From Bacteroidales bacterium (GTDB taxonomy: Bacteria > Bacteroidota > Bacteroidia > Bacteroidales > VadinHA17): 64,000 bases of DNA. The translations under genes were made by a program, and so were the position numbers. Position 1 is the stretch's first letter. Each line of letters opens with the position of its first letter. Positions 24,554 through 33,022 of the stretch are shown one piece after another. The notes beneath the pieces are model-generated. The model made no database searches and was not told the origin of the DNA. It was given only the letters and a program-made list of their open reading frames with translations. The stretch lies in NCBI GenBank assembly GCA_024763075.1, contig JANTGF010000010.1, positions 1 to 64,000 on the forward strand. The letters run 5' to 3'.

Positions 24554-25066
24554 TTAAAACAATGTTATTCTTTCGAGTTTTAACAATCTTTTCTTAACTG
24601 CTAATCCTCCACCATAACCAACAAGGTCCCCCTTGCTTCCCATGATACGATGACAAGGTATAATTATACCAATAGCATTTGCTCCATTTGCACCGGCAAC
24701 TGCCCGAACCGCTTTTTCATTGTTTATATTTCGTGCCAGTTGTAAATATGTGGATGTAGTTCCATAAGACACATTCAATAAAGCACTCCAAACGCTTTTT
24801 TGAAAATCAGTCCCAACCATTAACAAAGGAATGTCGAATTCTTTCCTTTCTCCACCAAGATACTCATCAAGTTGAGTTTTTGTTTTTTCTATAATTTCAT
24901 CGGGTTGTTCTACAAAATGTGCATTCAGGCCCTCCTTAATTCTATCATCCACTATTTTCCTTAATTTTCTGTATCTAAAATCAAGCAAACAAAGTTTCCC
25001 ATCAAAAGAGCCAATTATTAATTCTCCGATCTTAGTTTTGTAATACTGAATGTTGATCCGGTTCAT
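24554..25066 (-). CDS. ogt: Methylated-DNA-[protein]-cysteine S-methyltransferase
   Basis: 170 aa. The active-site motif is IIPCHRIMGS (the Cys accepts the alkyl group), with upstream FQKSVWSALLNVSYGTTSTY forming the DNA-recognition helix region and a downstream GYGGGLAVKKRLLKLE. It repairs O6-alkylguanine in a single suicidal transfer. The length and the N-terminal domain of about 80 residues resemble Ogt rather than full Ada. It lies 21 bases downstream of the aldolase ATG on the same strand, so it could lead that operon. Confidence 0.95.
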   Translation of the reverse strand: MNRINIQYYKTKIGELIIGSFDGKLCLLDFRYRKLRKIVDDRIKEGLNAHFVEQPDEIIEKTKTQLDEYLGGERKEFDIPLLMVGTDFQKSVWSALLNVSYGTTSTYLQLARNINNEKAVRAVAGANGANAIGIIIPCHRIMGSKGDLVGYGGGLAVKKRLLKLERITLF

Positions 25067-25224
25067 AAGATGTGTTTACAATCTCAATTTCATTCATTCT
25101 TTGATCTCCGAAGCTTTGGCGAAGGAGAATCTTTGATCTCCATAGCTTTAGCGAAGGAGATAGCTTAGGAGGACTTCCTTTTTCCTTCTGCCTTTTTCCT
25201 TTTTCCTTCTTCCTTTGACTTCCG

Positions 25225-26250
25225 TTACCATTCAGGAGGCCAGTCAGAAAGCTTTTTAAAGAACATCAGGTCTTTGTAATAAGTCTTGGTTTTATCCTCG
25301 ATCGCAAGCATTTCATCTGCTGTTAAAGGTTTGAATTCCTTTGCAATCCTAATATTTTCCTCCAGCTCAGGAATCTTGTCAATACCCACAATGATGGTAC
25401 TTACAGGCAGGGTAAGAACATATTCCATAGCCTCTTTCATGGTAATGATCCCTCCATGGCTGAAAATCCGGTCACGCGCAGGAATCTTCATCCCCACAAT
25501 TCCAATATTTTTTTCAACGGCTGTTGGTAAAAACTTTTCGATAAAAGGATTGTAATGCTTATCGGCGGCATTGATAGCAACCAGCGCATTATCAAAGGGA
25601 TATCTTTCAAGCAATGTACGCATTACAACCGGATCTTCATGACCGGTAATGCCAATGAACTTCACAACACCCTCGTCTTTTGCTTTTTGCATTGCTTTCA
25701 GTACACCATCATCGGCAAATATCTTATCCAGGGTATCAATTTCCCGGGCTCTGACGTTGTGTATTTGCCAGAGGTCAATATGATCGGTTTGAAGGTTCTT
25801 TAATGATTTCTCCAGATGCCGCATTGCACCATCGTAACTTCGGTCATGCGATTTGGTTGCAAGAAACACTTCTTTACGGCGGTGTTTCATTACTTTACCA
25901 ATATACCGTTCACTGGTTCCCTGCATTTTTAGCTGATCTTCTCCCTTTGTGGCTCTTCCATAATAGGCAGATGTATCAATGTAATTTACACCCAGGTCGA
26001 TTGCACGGTTAATAATTTCAACGGATTCTTTTTCTTTTCCGGGTGTTTCAATGGTTGCCTGTCCGCCCAGGCTGAAGAGGCTGACCATATACCCTGTTTT
26101 TCCAAGAGGCCTTTTAGGCATGGCCCCTCTTTTGGCAGAAGCTGCAATTAGATCAAAAGGGCTGATGTATGAAGCTAATCCCGCAACGGCAGTGGATGCC
26201 ATAAGTTTCTTCAGGAACTCACGGCGTGTACGATAATCTTTTGTTGTCAT
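25225..26250 (-). CDS. Tat-exported aldo/keto reductase
   Basis: 341 aa. The N-terminus has a twin-arginine signal (TRREFLKKLMASTAVAGLAS). The aldo/keto reductase barrel follows from about 45 (PLGKTGYMVSLFSLGGQ), with catalytic Asp/Tyr in DTSAYYGRATKGED and an NADP-binding C-terminal stretch near LTLPVSTIIVGIDKIPELEE. Periplasmic members are frequent in Bacteroidota and their substrates are mostly unknown. Cofactor loading before Tat export is inferred. It is transcribed alone, divergent from the tRNA. The 158 bases downstream hold two tandem copies of a GATCTCC..AGCTTT.GCGAAGGAGA dyad and a polypyrimidine tract. Confidence 0.92.
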   Translation of the reverse strand: MTTKDYRTRREFLKKLMASTAVAGLASYISPFDLIAASAKRGAMPKRPLGKTGYMVSLFSLGGQATIETPGKEKESVEIINRAIDLGVNYIDTSAYYGRATKGEDQLKMQGTSERYIGKVMKHRRKEVFLATKSHDRSYDGAMRHLEKSLKNLQTDHIDLWQIHNVRAREIDTLDKIFADDGVLKAMQKAKDEGVVKFIGITGHEDPVVMRTLLERYPFDNALVAINAADKHYNPFIEKFLPTAVEKNIGIVGMKIPARDRIFSHGGIITMKEAMEYVLTLPVSTIIVGIDKIPELEENIRIAKEFKPLTADEMLAIEDKTKTYYKDLMFFKKLSDWPPEW

Positions 26251-26335
26251 AATGAAATCTTTATTTTATTCTGCATAAATATATGAATTCCACAGGAGAA
26301 TGCAAAAAAGATACTTTTAATTAAATCACTTTTTA

Positions 26336-26343
26336 TATATTTG
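26336..26343 (+). promoter_or_regulatory. -7 box of the tRNA-Gly gene
   Basis: TATATTTG is an exact TAnnTTTG match that ends 14 nt before the tRNA 5' end. TTTTA lies about 17 nt upstream as a weak -33 element. Confidence 0.6.
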
Positions 26344-26357
26344 CCAACTAAACTTTT

Positions 26358-26429
26358 GCGGGAGTAGCTCAGTGGTAGAGCATCAGCTTCCCAAGCTGAG
26401 GGTCGCGGGTTCGATCCCCGTTTCCCGCT
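26358..26429 (+). tRNA. tRNA-Gly (anticodon CCC)
   Basis: 72 nt fold as a cloverleaf: acceptor GCGGGAG pairing TTCCCGC with discriminator T; D-arm GCTC AGTGGTA GAGC; anticodon arm TCAGC-TTCCCAA-GCTGA giving CCC; T-arm GCGGG-TTCGATC-CCCGT. No encoded CCA follows. Confidence 0.95.
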
Positions 26430-26451
26430 CTTTTTTCTCATTTTTTATAGC

Positions 26452-27072
26452 ATGATTATCGTAAATCCGAGACAAAACATGTTCAAAAAACTCACACTTA
26501 TCTTCCTGCTCACAAGTATCTACACTATTACCAGATATATAGTATTCGGAAATGTTTCTCCAATTCAAATGCCTGCTTATCTTTTAAATAAGTCTGTTGC
26601 ATTGGCAACTGTAATTTTCCTTTTTCTGGCTGCTACTCAAAACGGAAAAGATAAGGTTAAGAATATGAAGTTTTGGGGAACTGCATCTTTTCAAAGTGCC
26701 CTGATCCATATATTTCTATCGCTTGCCTTGTATTCAAAAGCTTATTATCCAAAGTTCTTTGCGGTGAGCAAAATGAACCTGACCGGTGAGCTGGTGCTTA
26801 TGTTTGGTGTACTGGCTACTTTCTTTTTCTGGCTTGTCCGGAATACCCCATCGGATTTTTCCTATAGAAGATGGCTCCGGATATTCTCACTTATAATGAT
26901 CTCCGGACATCTGGCAGCAATGGGACTGGGAGGCTGGCTGACACCGGAGAAATGGCAGGGTGGTTTACCTCCTATCTCCCTGATTGGTTTTACTTTTACT
27001 ATAATCAGCCTTGTATTCCTGTTTAAAAATAAAGGAATAAACATTGTTGCAAACTCAAAAAATGATCAATAA
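26452..27072 (+). CDS. Multi-pass membrane protein of unknown function
   Basis: 206 aa with five to six hydrophobic helices (about 12-28, 45-62, 78-95, 108-128, 142-160 and 172-194). A more conserved-looking stretch, NTPSDFSYRRWLRIFSL, leads into a helix with two histidine-free turns and GGWLTPEKWQGG. The layout recalls small ferric-reductase-like heme proteins, but the His pairs cannot be confirmed, so no function is proposed. The start may be Met10 (MFKKLTLI) at 26479. It overlaps the thioesterase gene by 11 bases, so the two are likely cotranscribed. Confidence 0.7.
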   Translation: MIIVNPRQNMFKKLTLIFLLTSIYTITRYIVFGNVSPIQMPAYLLNKSVALATVIFLFLAATQNGKDKVKNMKFWGTASFQSALIHIFLSLALYSKAYYPKFFAVSKMNLTGELVLMFGVLATFFFWLVRNTPSDFSYRRWLRIFSLIMISGHLAAMGLGGWLTPEKWQGGLPPISLIGFTFTIISLVFLFKNKGINIVANSKNDQ

Positions 27073-27514
27073 AAATAAAATACCTGAAGAACTCATTCCG
27101 CTTGTTGAAGAAAAGCTTCACGGACGAACCGATGAAATTAACTTTCCACCTCCCGTATTTGATACAATGCAAGGGGAAGTAATCGATTACAACATGGAAA
27201 AGGAAACTTTAACCTGCAGGTTTCCTGTTTTGCCTGAACATTTGAACCCTTACGGATACATGCAGGGAGGTATTATAGCCGCCGTGGTTGATAATACAAT
27301 CGGCCCCCTGAGCTTACTGGTCTCCCCTCCTAACTTTACCCGTCATATGGAAATGAAATACGGAAAGGTTATTTCTCCTGATATGGGATTTATTTACGTA
27401 AAAGCCCGGTTTGTAGAAAAGAAAAAACGGATGTTATATTTTGAGGCGGTAGTAGAAAACGCAGAAGGAACAAAACTTGCATCTGCCAAATCCATTCACT
27501 GGGTAATTGATTAA
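27062..27514 (+). CDS. PaaI-like hotdog-fold thioesterase
   Basis: 150 aa from ATG 27062 (MINKNKIPEELIPL). An upstream in-frame ATG at 27044 is less likely because it lies deeper in the preceding gene. The hotdog-fold motif NPYGYMQGGIIAAVVDNTIG holds the Gly-Gly and Asp positions of the PaaI/acyl-CoA thioesterase family, and the end KLASAKSIHWVI is a typical last strand. It likely hydrolyses an acyl-CoA in the cytosol. It overlaps the membrane protein gene upstream. Confidence 0.85.
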   Translation: MINKNKIPEELIPLVEEKLHGRTDEINFPPPVFDTMQGEVIDYNMEKETLTCRFPVLPEHLNPYGYMQGGIIAAVVDNTIGPLSLLVSPPNFTRHMEMKYGKVISPDMGFIYVKARFVEKKKRMLYFEAVVENAEGTKLASAKSIHWVID

Positions 27515-27573
27515 GCCTGGTTCAGTAGAGATAAGAAAAGAAAATAAACCTGACTGCTTCTCAGTAACATAAT

Positions 27574-27719
27574 TAGTGTGTGTCCATAAAGTCGAGTGTT
27601 TGAACTTTAAAGTTTGAGATCAAGGCGTGAGAGAATTTTAAACCGCAGTCCCGAGAATCGGGATGAGGATTTGAAATTTGAACAACAACGCAGATATCGG
27701 ACTTTAAAGACAAACACTA
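27574..27719. mobile_element. MITE-like element, copy 2 (146 bp)
   Basis: The ends TAGTGTGTGTCCATAAAGTC and (reverse complement) TAGTGTTTGTCTTTAAAGTC match those of copy 1 at 1485-1666 in inverted orientation, with about 95 percent identity over the shared part by eye. It lacks the 36-bp internal segment of copy 1. It lies between the thioesterase gene and the phospholipase-D-fold gene. No transposase is present in the window. Confidence 0.75.
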
Positions 27720-27732
27720 ATTAAAGTCAGTT

Positions 27733-27763
27733 TTTGCCTTTCAAACAGAATATTGTATATTCG
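27733..27763 (+). promoter_or_regulatory. Promoter of the phospholipase-D-fold gene
   Basis: TTTG (27733-27736), exactly 19 nt, then TATATTCG (27756-27763). This is a near-ideal Bacteroidota promoter 35 nt before the start codon, beginning 14 bases after the MITE-like element ends. Confidence 0.65.
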
Positions 27764-27798
27764 GGAAATGGGATATTTATAAATTCAAGGAAGACATT

Positions 27799-29496
27799 AT
27801 GAGACGGATATCAGAGTTCAACGGAATCAGGGTTAAGGCATATTCAGGTACAACCGGGGTATTGCTGGCATTTAATGTGGATGATAACAAACGGGAAAAA
27901 TTGTTGGGTTTTGCAATATCCCGTGAGATACGCAGCGGACGTTATGAAGGGAGGATAGGATGGTTGCAGGGAATACTGGATTTTGCAGGTTCAACAAAAG
28001 GACGAGGAGAACTGATTGCTACCAATGTTGCGCCAATTCAAAAATTCCGGTGGTCGGATTATGCTGTGTATCCCGGGACCAGATATGCCTACACAATTTA
28101 TCCGGTTTACCGTATGGGTTCTTCACTGATTACTGCCTTTAACAGGAGATTTTATCTGGAACAAGGTCCTAAAGTTGAAATAGAAACTCAGAATTTTAAA
28201 GGTGAAGATAGCATTATCTTTAATCGTGCTGTTGCCTCGTCCCAGGCTTTTTCCCGTCGTTTTCCTAAGCTGGACGAGGAAATCCAAAAGGCAAAAGAAG
28301 CGGGTACTCTGAGTTCCAAAACCCTGCCCCAAAGGGCATTAAACTGGTTGTCAAGGGGACTTGTTGAGCAGATTGAATCATTTATTGAGGAAGCAAAAGA
28401 TCAAAACTGGGCGCTGGACCTGGCCATTTATGAATATCACCTCCCACGATTGCACAAAGCTTTGGTAGCAGCCGGTGCACGTGGCGTTAAGATACGGGTA
28501 TTGTACCATTCCAAAAAGAAAGACCCCGCAACTTCTGAAAATGAAAAATTACTCCATGATCCGGATATTCCCGGTGTGGAGTTGTTTCCGCGTACCACCA
28601 CGGCCATTATGCATAATAAATACTTGATATTGAGTAAGGTCGAACCAGATGGCAGCTACAAACCCAGAGCTGTATTGGCCGGTTCAACAAACTGGACGGA
28701 AAACGGATGTTACCGTCAGGCCAACGTGGTACACATTTCCCGGACTCCTGCCATCCTTGAGAATTATTCATCAATGTTTGAAACCCTCATTGCAACAAGA
28801 ACAAGCCGGAGGTCAACAAAAAGTGCCATAAACAAGTTCAATAAAATTCCCTCCTATCCTGAGCGTTTTGGCGGATTTTCACCCCGGTCAAACTTTACCG
28901 ATATTCATGTCATAGCAAATCTTATATCTGATGCCAAACGGGATGTCCTTTTTGCTACTGCCTTTAAGCTGCATGAAGAGGTGAGCAGCGCACTTCTTGG
29001 ATCAGCGGATGATGCCATTCTCAGAATGGGCATTCAGAACTCTTCCAGTGCGAAAATAACGGGTATTCATCGTGACAGAACGGCTTTATTCACTGCTACG
29101 GCTCTCTTACCGGGAGGACTTGAGGGATGGCTAAAAGAGACAACGGCAAAACAAAGAGGCAATATCCGTGTTCATACCAAAACGATTGTTACAGATGTAA
29201 CCTCAGATACACCTTATGTCATTTCCGGTTCCCACAATTTTTCATTAAATGCATCAAAAAATAATGACGAGAACTATCTGATTATCAGGAAAGATACAGA
29301 TGTTGCCGATGTATATTTGTGTGAAATAATGCGGATTTACGATCATTACCGGTTTCGCTTCAGTGCAAAAGAAAGAATCAAAGCAGGAAATCCTACAAAA
29401 CCACCGGCACTCACTGGAGATAACAGCTGGACTGAGGAATATTTTACTCCCGGAAACCTTAAGAATATGGACAGGATCAGGTTTGCCGGACTATAA
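27799..29496 (+). CDS. Phospholipase D superfamily protein with two HKD-type motifs
   Basis: 565 aa without a signal peptide. Residues 1-180 are a beta-rich domain of unknown type (GVLLAFNVDDNKREKLLGFA). The first PLD module spans about 185-330, with MHNKYLIL near 272 and AGSTNWTENG. The second spans about 360-500, with VHTKTIVTD near 457 and SGSHNFSLNASKNNDEN. The second motif has the full HxKxxxxD; the first has Ser at the Asp position. PLD folds act as phospholipases, nucleases or transferases through a His-phosphate intermediate. The lack of an export signal and the fused N-terminal domain make a nuclease or effector role possible, but this is inference. It is monocistronic with its own promoter. 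Confidence 0.85.
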   Translation: MRRISEFNGIRVKAYSGTTGVLLAFNVDDNKREKLLGFAISREIRSGRYEGRIGWLQGILDFAGSTKGRGELIATNVAPIQKFRWSDYAVYPGTRYAYTIYPVYRMGSSLITAFNRRFYLEQGPKVEIETQNFKGEDSIIFNRAVASSQAFSRRFPKLDEEIQKAKEAGTLSSKTLPQRALNWLSRGLVEQIESFIEEAKDQNWALDLAIYEYHLPRLHKALVAAGARGVKIRVLYHSKKKDPATSENEKLLHDPDIPGVELFPRTTTAIMHNKYLILSKVEPDGSYKPRAVLAGSTNWTENGCYRQANVVHISRTPAILENYSSMFETLIATRTSRRSTKSAINKFNKIPSYPERFGGFSPRSNFTDIHVIANLISDAKRDVLFATAFKLHEEVSSALLGSADDAILRMGIQNSSSAKITGIHRDRTALFTATALLPGGLEGWLKETTAKQRGNIRVHTKTIVTDVTSDTPYVISGSHNFSLNASKNNDENYLIIRKDTDVADVYLCEIMRIYDHYRFRFSAKERIKAGNPTKPPALTGDNSWTEEYFTPGNLKNMDRIRFAGL

Positions 29497-29633
29497 TCCT
29501 TTTTTCAACAAATTACTACATCTGATTCAAAAACAGGAATTCCGGGGAATTCTCACACCTGAAAATTATTTTAATCATTGGCAATTTTCATGAAAAAAAA
29601 TAGTTTAATTTGAAGCAGGATGAACTCGAATAA

Positions 29634-32084
29634 ATGACTAAAGGGAATAAAATATATATCTTATTGATCTTCTGGCTTTTTGTACTCCGGCTATCCGGCC
29701 AGGAGAATCTGATCATTACAGGAAAAATAACCGATCCTTCGGGTAACCCCCTGTTTCCGGCAGATATTTCCATCCCCGGAACCGGACTGGGTTCTTCCAC
29801 TTTAGAAGATGGAAGCTTTGAACTTAAAATTCCCTCCAGAGACAGCCTTCACCTTGTTATTTCTTTTGTCGGATATGAATCAATAAACATCATACGCTCT
29901 GTAAATGGTCTGAGAACACTTGAAATATCATCTGTGCAGCTAAAACCGGTTGCAAGCAGGCTGGGTGAAGTAGAGGTAACCGGTATAAAAAACCGGGATG
30001 ATGGTTTTACCAAATTATCCATGAAGGAGGTACAGATCATTCCAACAGTCTCCGGAAGTGTGGAATCCTACTTGAAAACATTGCCCGGTGTATCCTCCAA
30101 CAATGAGTTAAGCTCTCAGTATTCAGTGAGGGGAGGTAATTTTGATGAGAACCTGATCTATATTAACGACATAGAAGTTTACCGGCCCTATCTGATTCAA
30201 TCAGGCAAACAGGAAGGACTAAGTATCGTTAATTCCGACCTGGCTTCCACTGTACAGTTTTCAGCCGGTGGTTTTGATGCCTCATTTGGTGATAAAATGT
30301 CATCGGTACTTGATATCCGGTACCGGCAACCTACCTCTTTTGGCGGAGGTTTCAAGCTGAGTTTATTGGGAGGTTCTTTATTTCTGGAAGGGATCAGTAA
30401 GAATCATAAATTTACCTGGCTTACCGGTGTTCGTTTTAAAACAAATCAGTACTTAATTAAAAAACTGGATGTTACAGGTGACTATAAACCCAGATTCGGA
30501 GACCTGCAAACGTATCTTACCTATCAGATCAATGATAAATGGAAAATTGATTTCCTTGGAAATATTGCAGTAAACCAATACAATTTTATTCCGGAAGACA
30601 GAAGTACATCTTTTGGGACAGTTACCACAGCGGTACAATTGTACGTACTTTTTAACGGGCATGAAACCGACCAGTTCAATACTTATCTCGGTGCCCTTAC
30701 TGCCACCTACCGCCCCGGTGAGAATTTATCACTGAAATTTATTACCAGTGCCTTCCAGACTGTTGAAGAAGTTACTTACGACATTGAAGGTCTCTATTCC
30801 CTGAATGAGCTCGACAAGGAAATCGGGTCTGAGAACCTGGGTGACAGTATTATGAACATCGGGGTAGGACGCTTTGTCAGTCATGCCCGGAATAATTTTA
30901 CAGCAAGAGTCATTGCTTTTGACCACAGGGGAAGTTACGTCATGGATAAGCGGTCTATGCTACAGTGGGGCATAAAATATCAACTTGAGAATGTTAAGGA
31001 CAAAACGAATGAATGGGAGATGGTAGATTCTGCAGGTTACTCCATTCCTTACGATGGCAAAAAAGTAAATCTTGCGTATCGTTATTATGCTAATAATCAG
31101 CTAAATAATGGACGGGCTACCTCTTTTTTGTTGTATCACAGAGATTTTTCCCTCGGAAATTCAGATATGATCATGGATGCGGGTGTAAGAACAAATTACT
31201 GGAGTTTTAACAAAGAATTTCTGGTCAGTCCACGAGTATCTTTCACACTTGATCCTAACTGGGAAAAGGATTTTACCTTCAGATTTTCAACAGGTTTTTA
31301 CTATCAGCCCCCATTCTATAAGGAAATAAAAAACAGACAGGGACAAATAAATCCGGATATACAGGCACAAAAATCCACTCATTTTGTACTTGGAAGCATT
31401 TATAATTTCAAGGCATGGAACCGGCCATTCCGGTTAACCACAGATATTTATTATAAAAATCTGAGTCATCTGAATCCTTATAAGGTTGATAATGTGCGCA
31501 TCTATTATACTGCTAAGAATAATGCTAAAGGATATTCCACCGGTATTGAGTTCAAGATCAACGGGGAATTTGTGAAAGGGGTGGAATCCTGGGCAAGTCT
31601 TTCAGTTATGCAAACCCGTGAAAAAATTACCGATGCACCTGAGGGAGAGGAACAACATAATTATTATCCCCGGCCGGCAGATCAACTGGTGAATTTTAGT
31701 CTGTTTTTTCAGGATTATTTCCCAAACAATCCAACATTTAAGGTGTATATGAGCCTGCACTACGGATCGGGTTTGCCTACCAGTCCACCCCAGGATGAAA
31801 CCAATGAAAATTATTTCAGAATGCCTCCGTACCGGCGGGTTGATATTGGCCTTTCGAAAATCCTGAAAGATGAAAACTCTACGATTGGGGACAGGGGGAT
31901 TTTCAAGAATTTCAAAACAGCCTGGGTGAGTTTTGAGGTATTTAATTTACTGGGGATTAACAATACCATTTCATATACATGGATAACCACAGTGAATAAT
32001 ATGAACGGAATGGTGAATCAGTTTGCAGTTCCCAACTATCTTACTTCCAGGAGGATAAATTTGAAACTTACCACTACGTTTTAA
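29634..32084 (+). CDS. TonB-dependent outer-membrane receptor with carboxypeptidase-like N-terminal domain
   Basis: 816 aa. A signal peptide (to about 24) is followed by a carboxypeptidase-regulatory-like beta-sandwich (26-105, ITGKITDPSGNPLFPADISI), a plug domain (about 130-235, SVESYLKTLPGVSSNNELSS and YSVRGGNFDENLIYINDIEV) and a beta-barrel to the terminal aromatic residue (LKLTTTF). It is shorter than SusC proteins (about 1000 aa), lacks the SusC signature regions, and no SusD gene follows, so it is a plain TonB-dependent receptor. It should import a siderophore, cofactor or oligosaccharide through the outer membrane using TonB-ExbBD energy. It is next to the repeat cluster that precedes the sulfatase operon. 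Confidence 0.93.
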   Translation: MTKGNKIYILLIFWLFVLRLSGQENLIITGKITDPSGNPLFPADISIPGTGLGSSTLEDGSFELKIPSRDSLHLVISFVGYESINIIRSVNGLRTLEISSVQLKPVASRLGEVEVTGIKNRDDGFTKLSMKEVQIIPTVSGSVESYLKTLPGVSSNNELSSQYSVRGGNFDENLIYINDIEVYRPYLIQSGKQEGLSIVNSDLASTVQFSAGGFDASFGDKMSSVLDIRYRQPTSFGGGFKLSLLGGSLFLEGISKNHKFTWLTGVRFKTNQYLIKKLDVTGDYKPRFGDLQTYLTYQINDKWKIDFLGNIAVNQYNFIPEDRSTSFGTVTTAVQLYVLFNGHETDQFNTYLGALTATYRPGENLSLKFITSAFQTVEEVTYDIEGLYSLNELDKEIGSENLGDSIMNIGVGRFVSHARNNFTARVIAFDHRGSYVMDKRSMLQWGIKYQLENVKDKTNEWEMVDSAGYSIPYDGKKVNLAYRYYANNQLNNGRATSFLLYHRDFSLGNSDMIMDAGVRTNYWSFNKEFLVSPRVSFTLDPNWEKDFTFRFSTGFYYQPPFYKEIKNRQGQINPDIQAQKSTHFVLGSIYNFKAWNRPFRLTTDIYYKNLSHLNPYKVDNVRIYYTAKNNAKGYSTGIEFKINGEFVKGVESWASLSVMQTREKITDAPEGEEQHNYYPRPADQLVNFSLFFQDYFPNNPTFKVYMSLHYGSGLPTSPPQDETNENYFRMPPYRRVDIGLSKILKDENSTIGDRGIFKNFKTAWVSFEVFNLLGINNTISYTWITTVNNMNGMVNQFAVPNYLTSRRINLKLTTTF

Positions 32085-32124
32085 TTTACAGGTATATAAT
32101 TGCTGACATGTAAATCCTTTTTTG

Positions 32125-32945
32125 GGGTTTGCCGTTCTATTCCGACGCTGCATAGCTGTGTTCTTTCTACGGAGCATTTCACTGCGCCGGGTTTCGTATT
32201 ATATAATTTAACCCCGACTTGAAAGTCGGGGCTATATTACGCCCTTACAGGGCTGGGAGAATAATTTTGCCAAATAATATACCCAGGATATCGCTCGAAT
32301 CCTTTCGCGTGATACCATAAACCATGAATAATAATTATTTTATTAAATAATCATTTCCATTTAAAATTATCAACAAGACCAGGCAAATCACGTTTAAATT
32401 CCCCACCTCGCTGAGGAGGGGTGTCATGACGTATTCTGTTATGAAGGGGAGGTCCAGCCTGTGCGCAGGCCGGTTATCCCATCCGCTGCCGCTACCGCGC
32501 GAATCATTCGCGTGGTATTGTTTTCCATATACTACACTGGATTGTCCGGAGACGAATACAGATGTTACAATTGAAAAAGTTTTTCAATCTGGCGCTGCAT
32601 TTCATAATTCTTTTACCAGGCATTTCATTGCGCCGGTTTTTCGTGTTTGCTTATACAACCCCGATGAAAGTCGGGGCTAAATTAAAATGCCCTTTCAGGG
32701 CCGAAAACATCCGGTATATCGCGCGAATACTTTCGTGTGATACGATAAACCATGAATAATAAATATTTAACTAAAGAGTTATTTCCCATAAAATTATCCA
32801 CCCCCGCTACCGCGTGAATTCTTCGCGTGGTATTGTTCTACATACCACACGCCGGAATGTCCGGTGATGAATACAGGTGCTACAATTGAAAAAATGTAAC
32901 CCCGACTTGAAAGTCGGGGCTATAATATTACGCCTTTACAGGACT
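32125..32945. repeat. Modular hairpin repeat cluster A (three partial units)
   Basis: No gene is seen in 32085-33022. It contains three units of a composite repeat. Unit 1 has CCGACGC..GCGCCGG, then CCCCGAC-TTGAAA-GTCGGGG (32212-32231), GCCC-TTACA-GGGC and a GCGCGAA palindrome (32289-32315). Unit 2 has a C-rich/G-rich dyad near 32402, GGGGAGGTCCAGCC, a GCGCGAA palindrome (32493-32517), a TTGTCCGGAGACGAATA segment, CCCCGA..TCGGGG (32659) and another palindrome (32717-32741). Unit 3 has a palindrome (32808-32832), AATGTCCGGTGATGAATA and CCCCGAC..GTCGGGG (32900-32919). The order of blocks is the same as in clusters B and C. Confidence 0.85.
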
Positions 32946-33022
32946 GAATGCAGCAAATTTGTTTATTATATACGTACAACTACCACCATTTTTTCACAAT
33001 CTAAGCGGAGTAATTATTTTAA

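Noticed and set aside
29634..32084. SusC-type receptor of a canonical polysaccharide utilisation locus
   Set aside because: The protein is too short for SusC and no SusD gene follows; it is a general TonB-dependent receptor.
32426..32680. Open frames through cluster A
   Set aside because: Same reason: repeat sequence, no conserved frame between copies.
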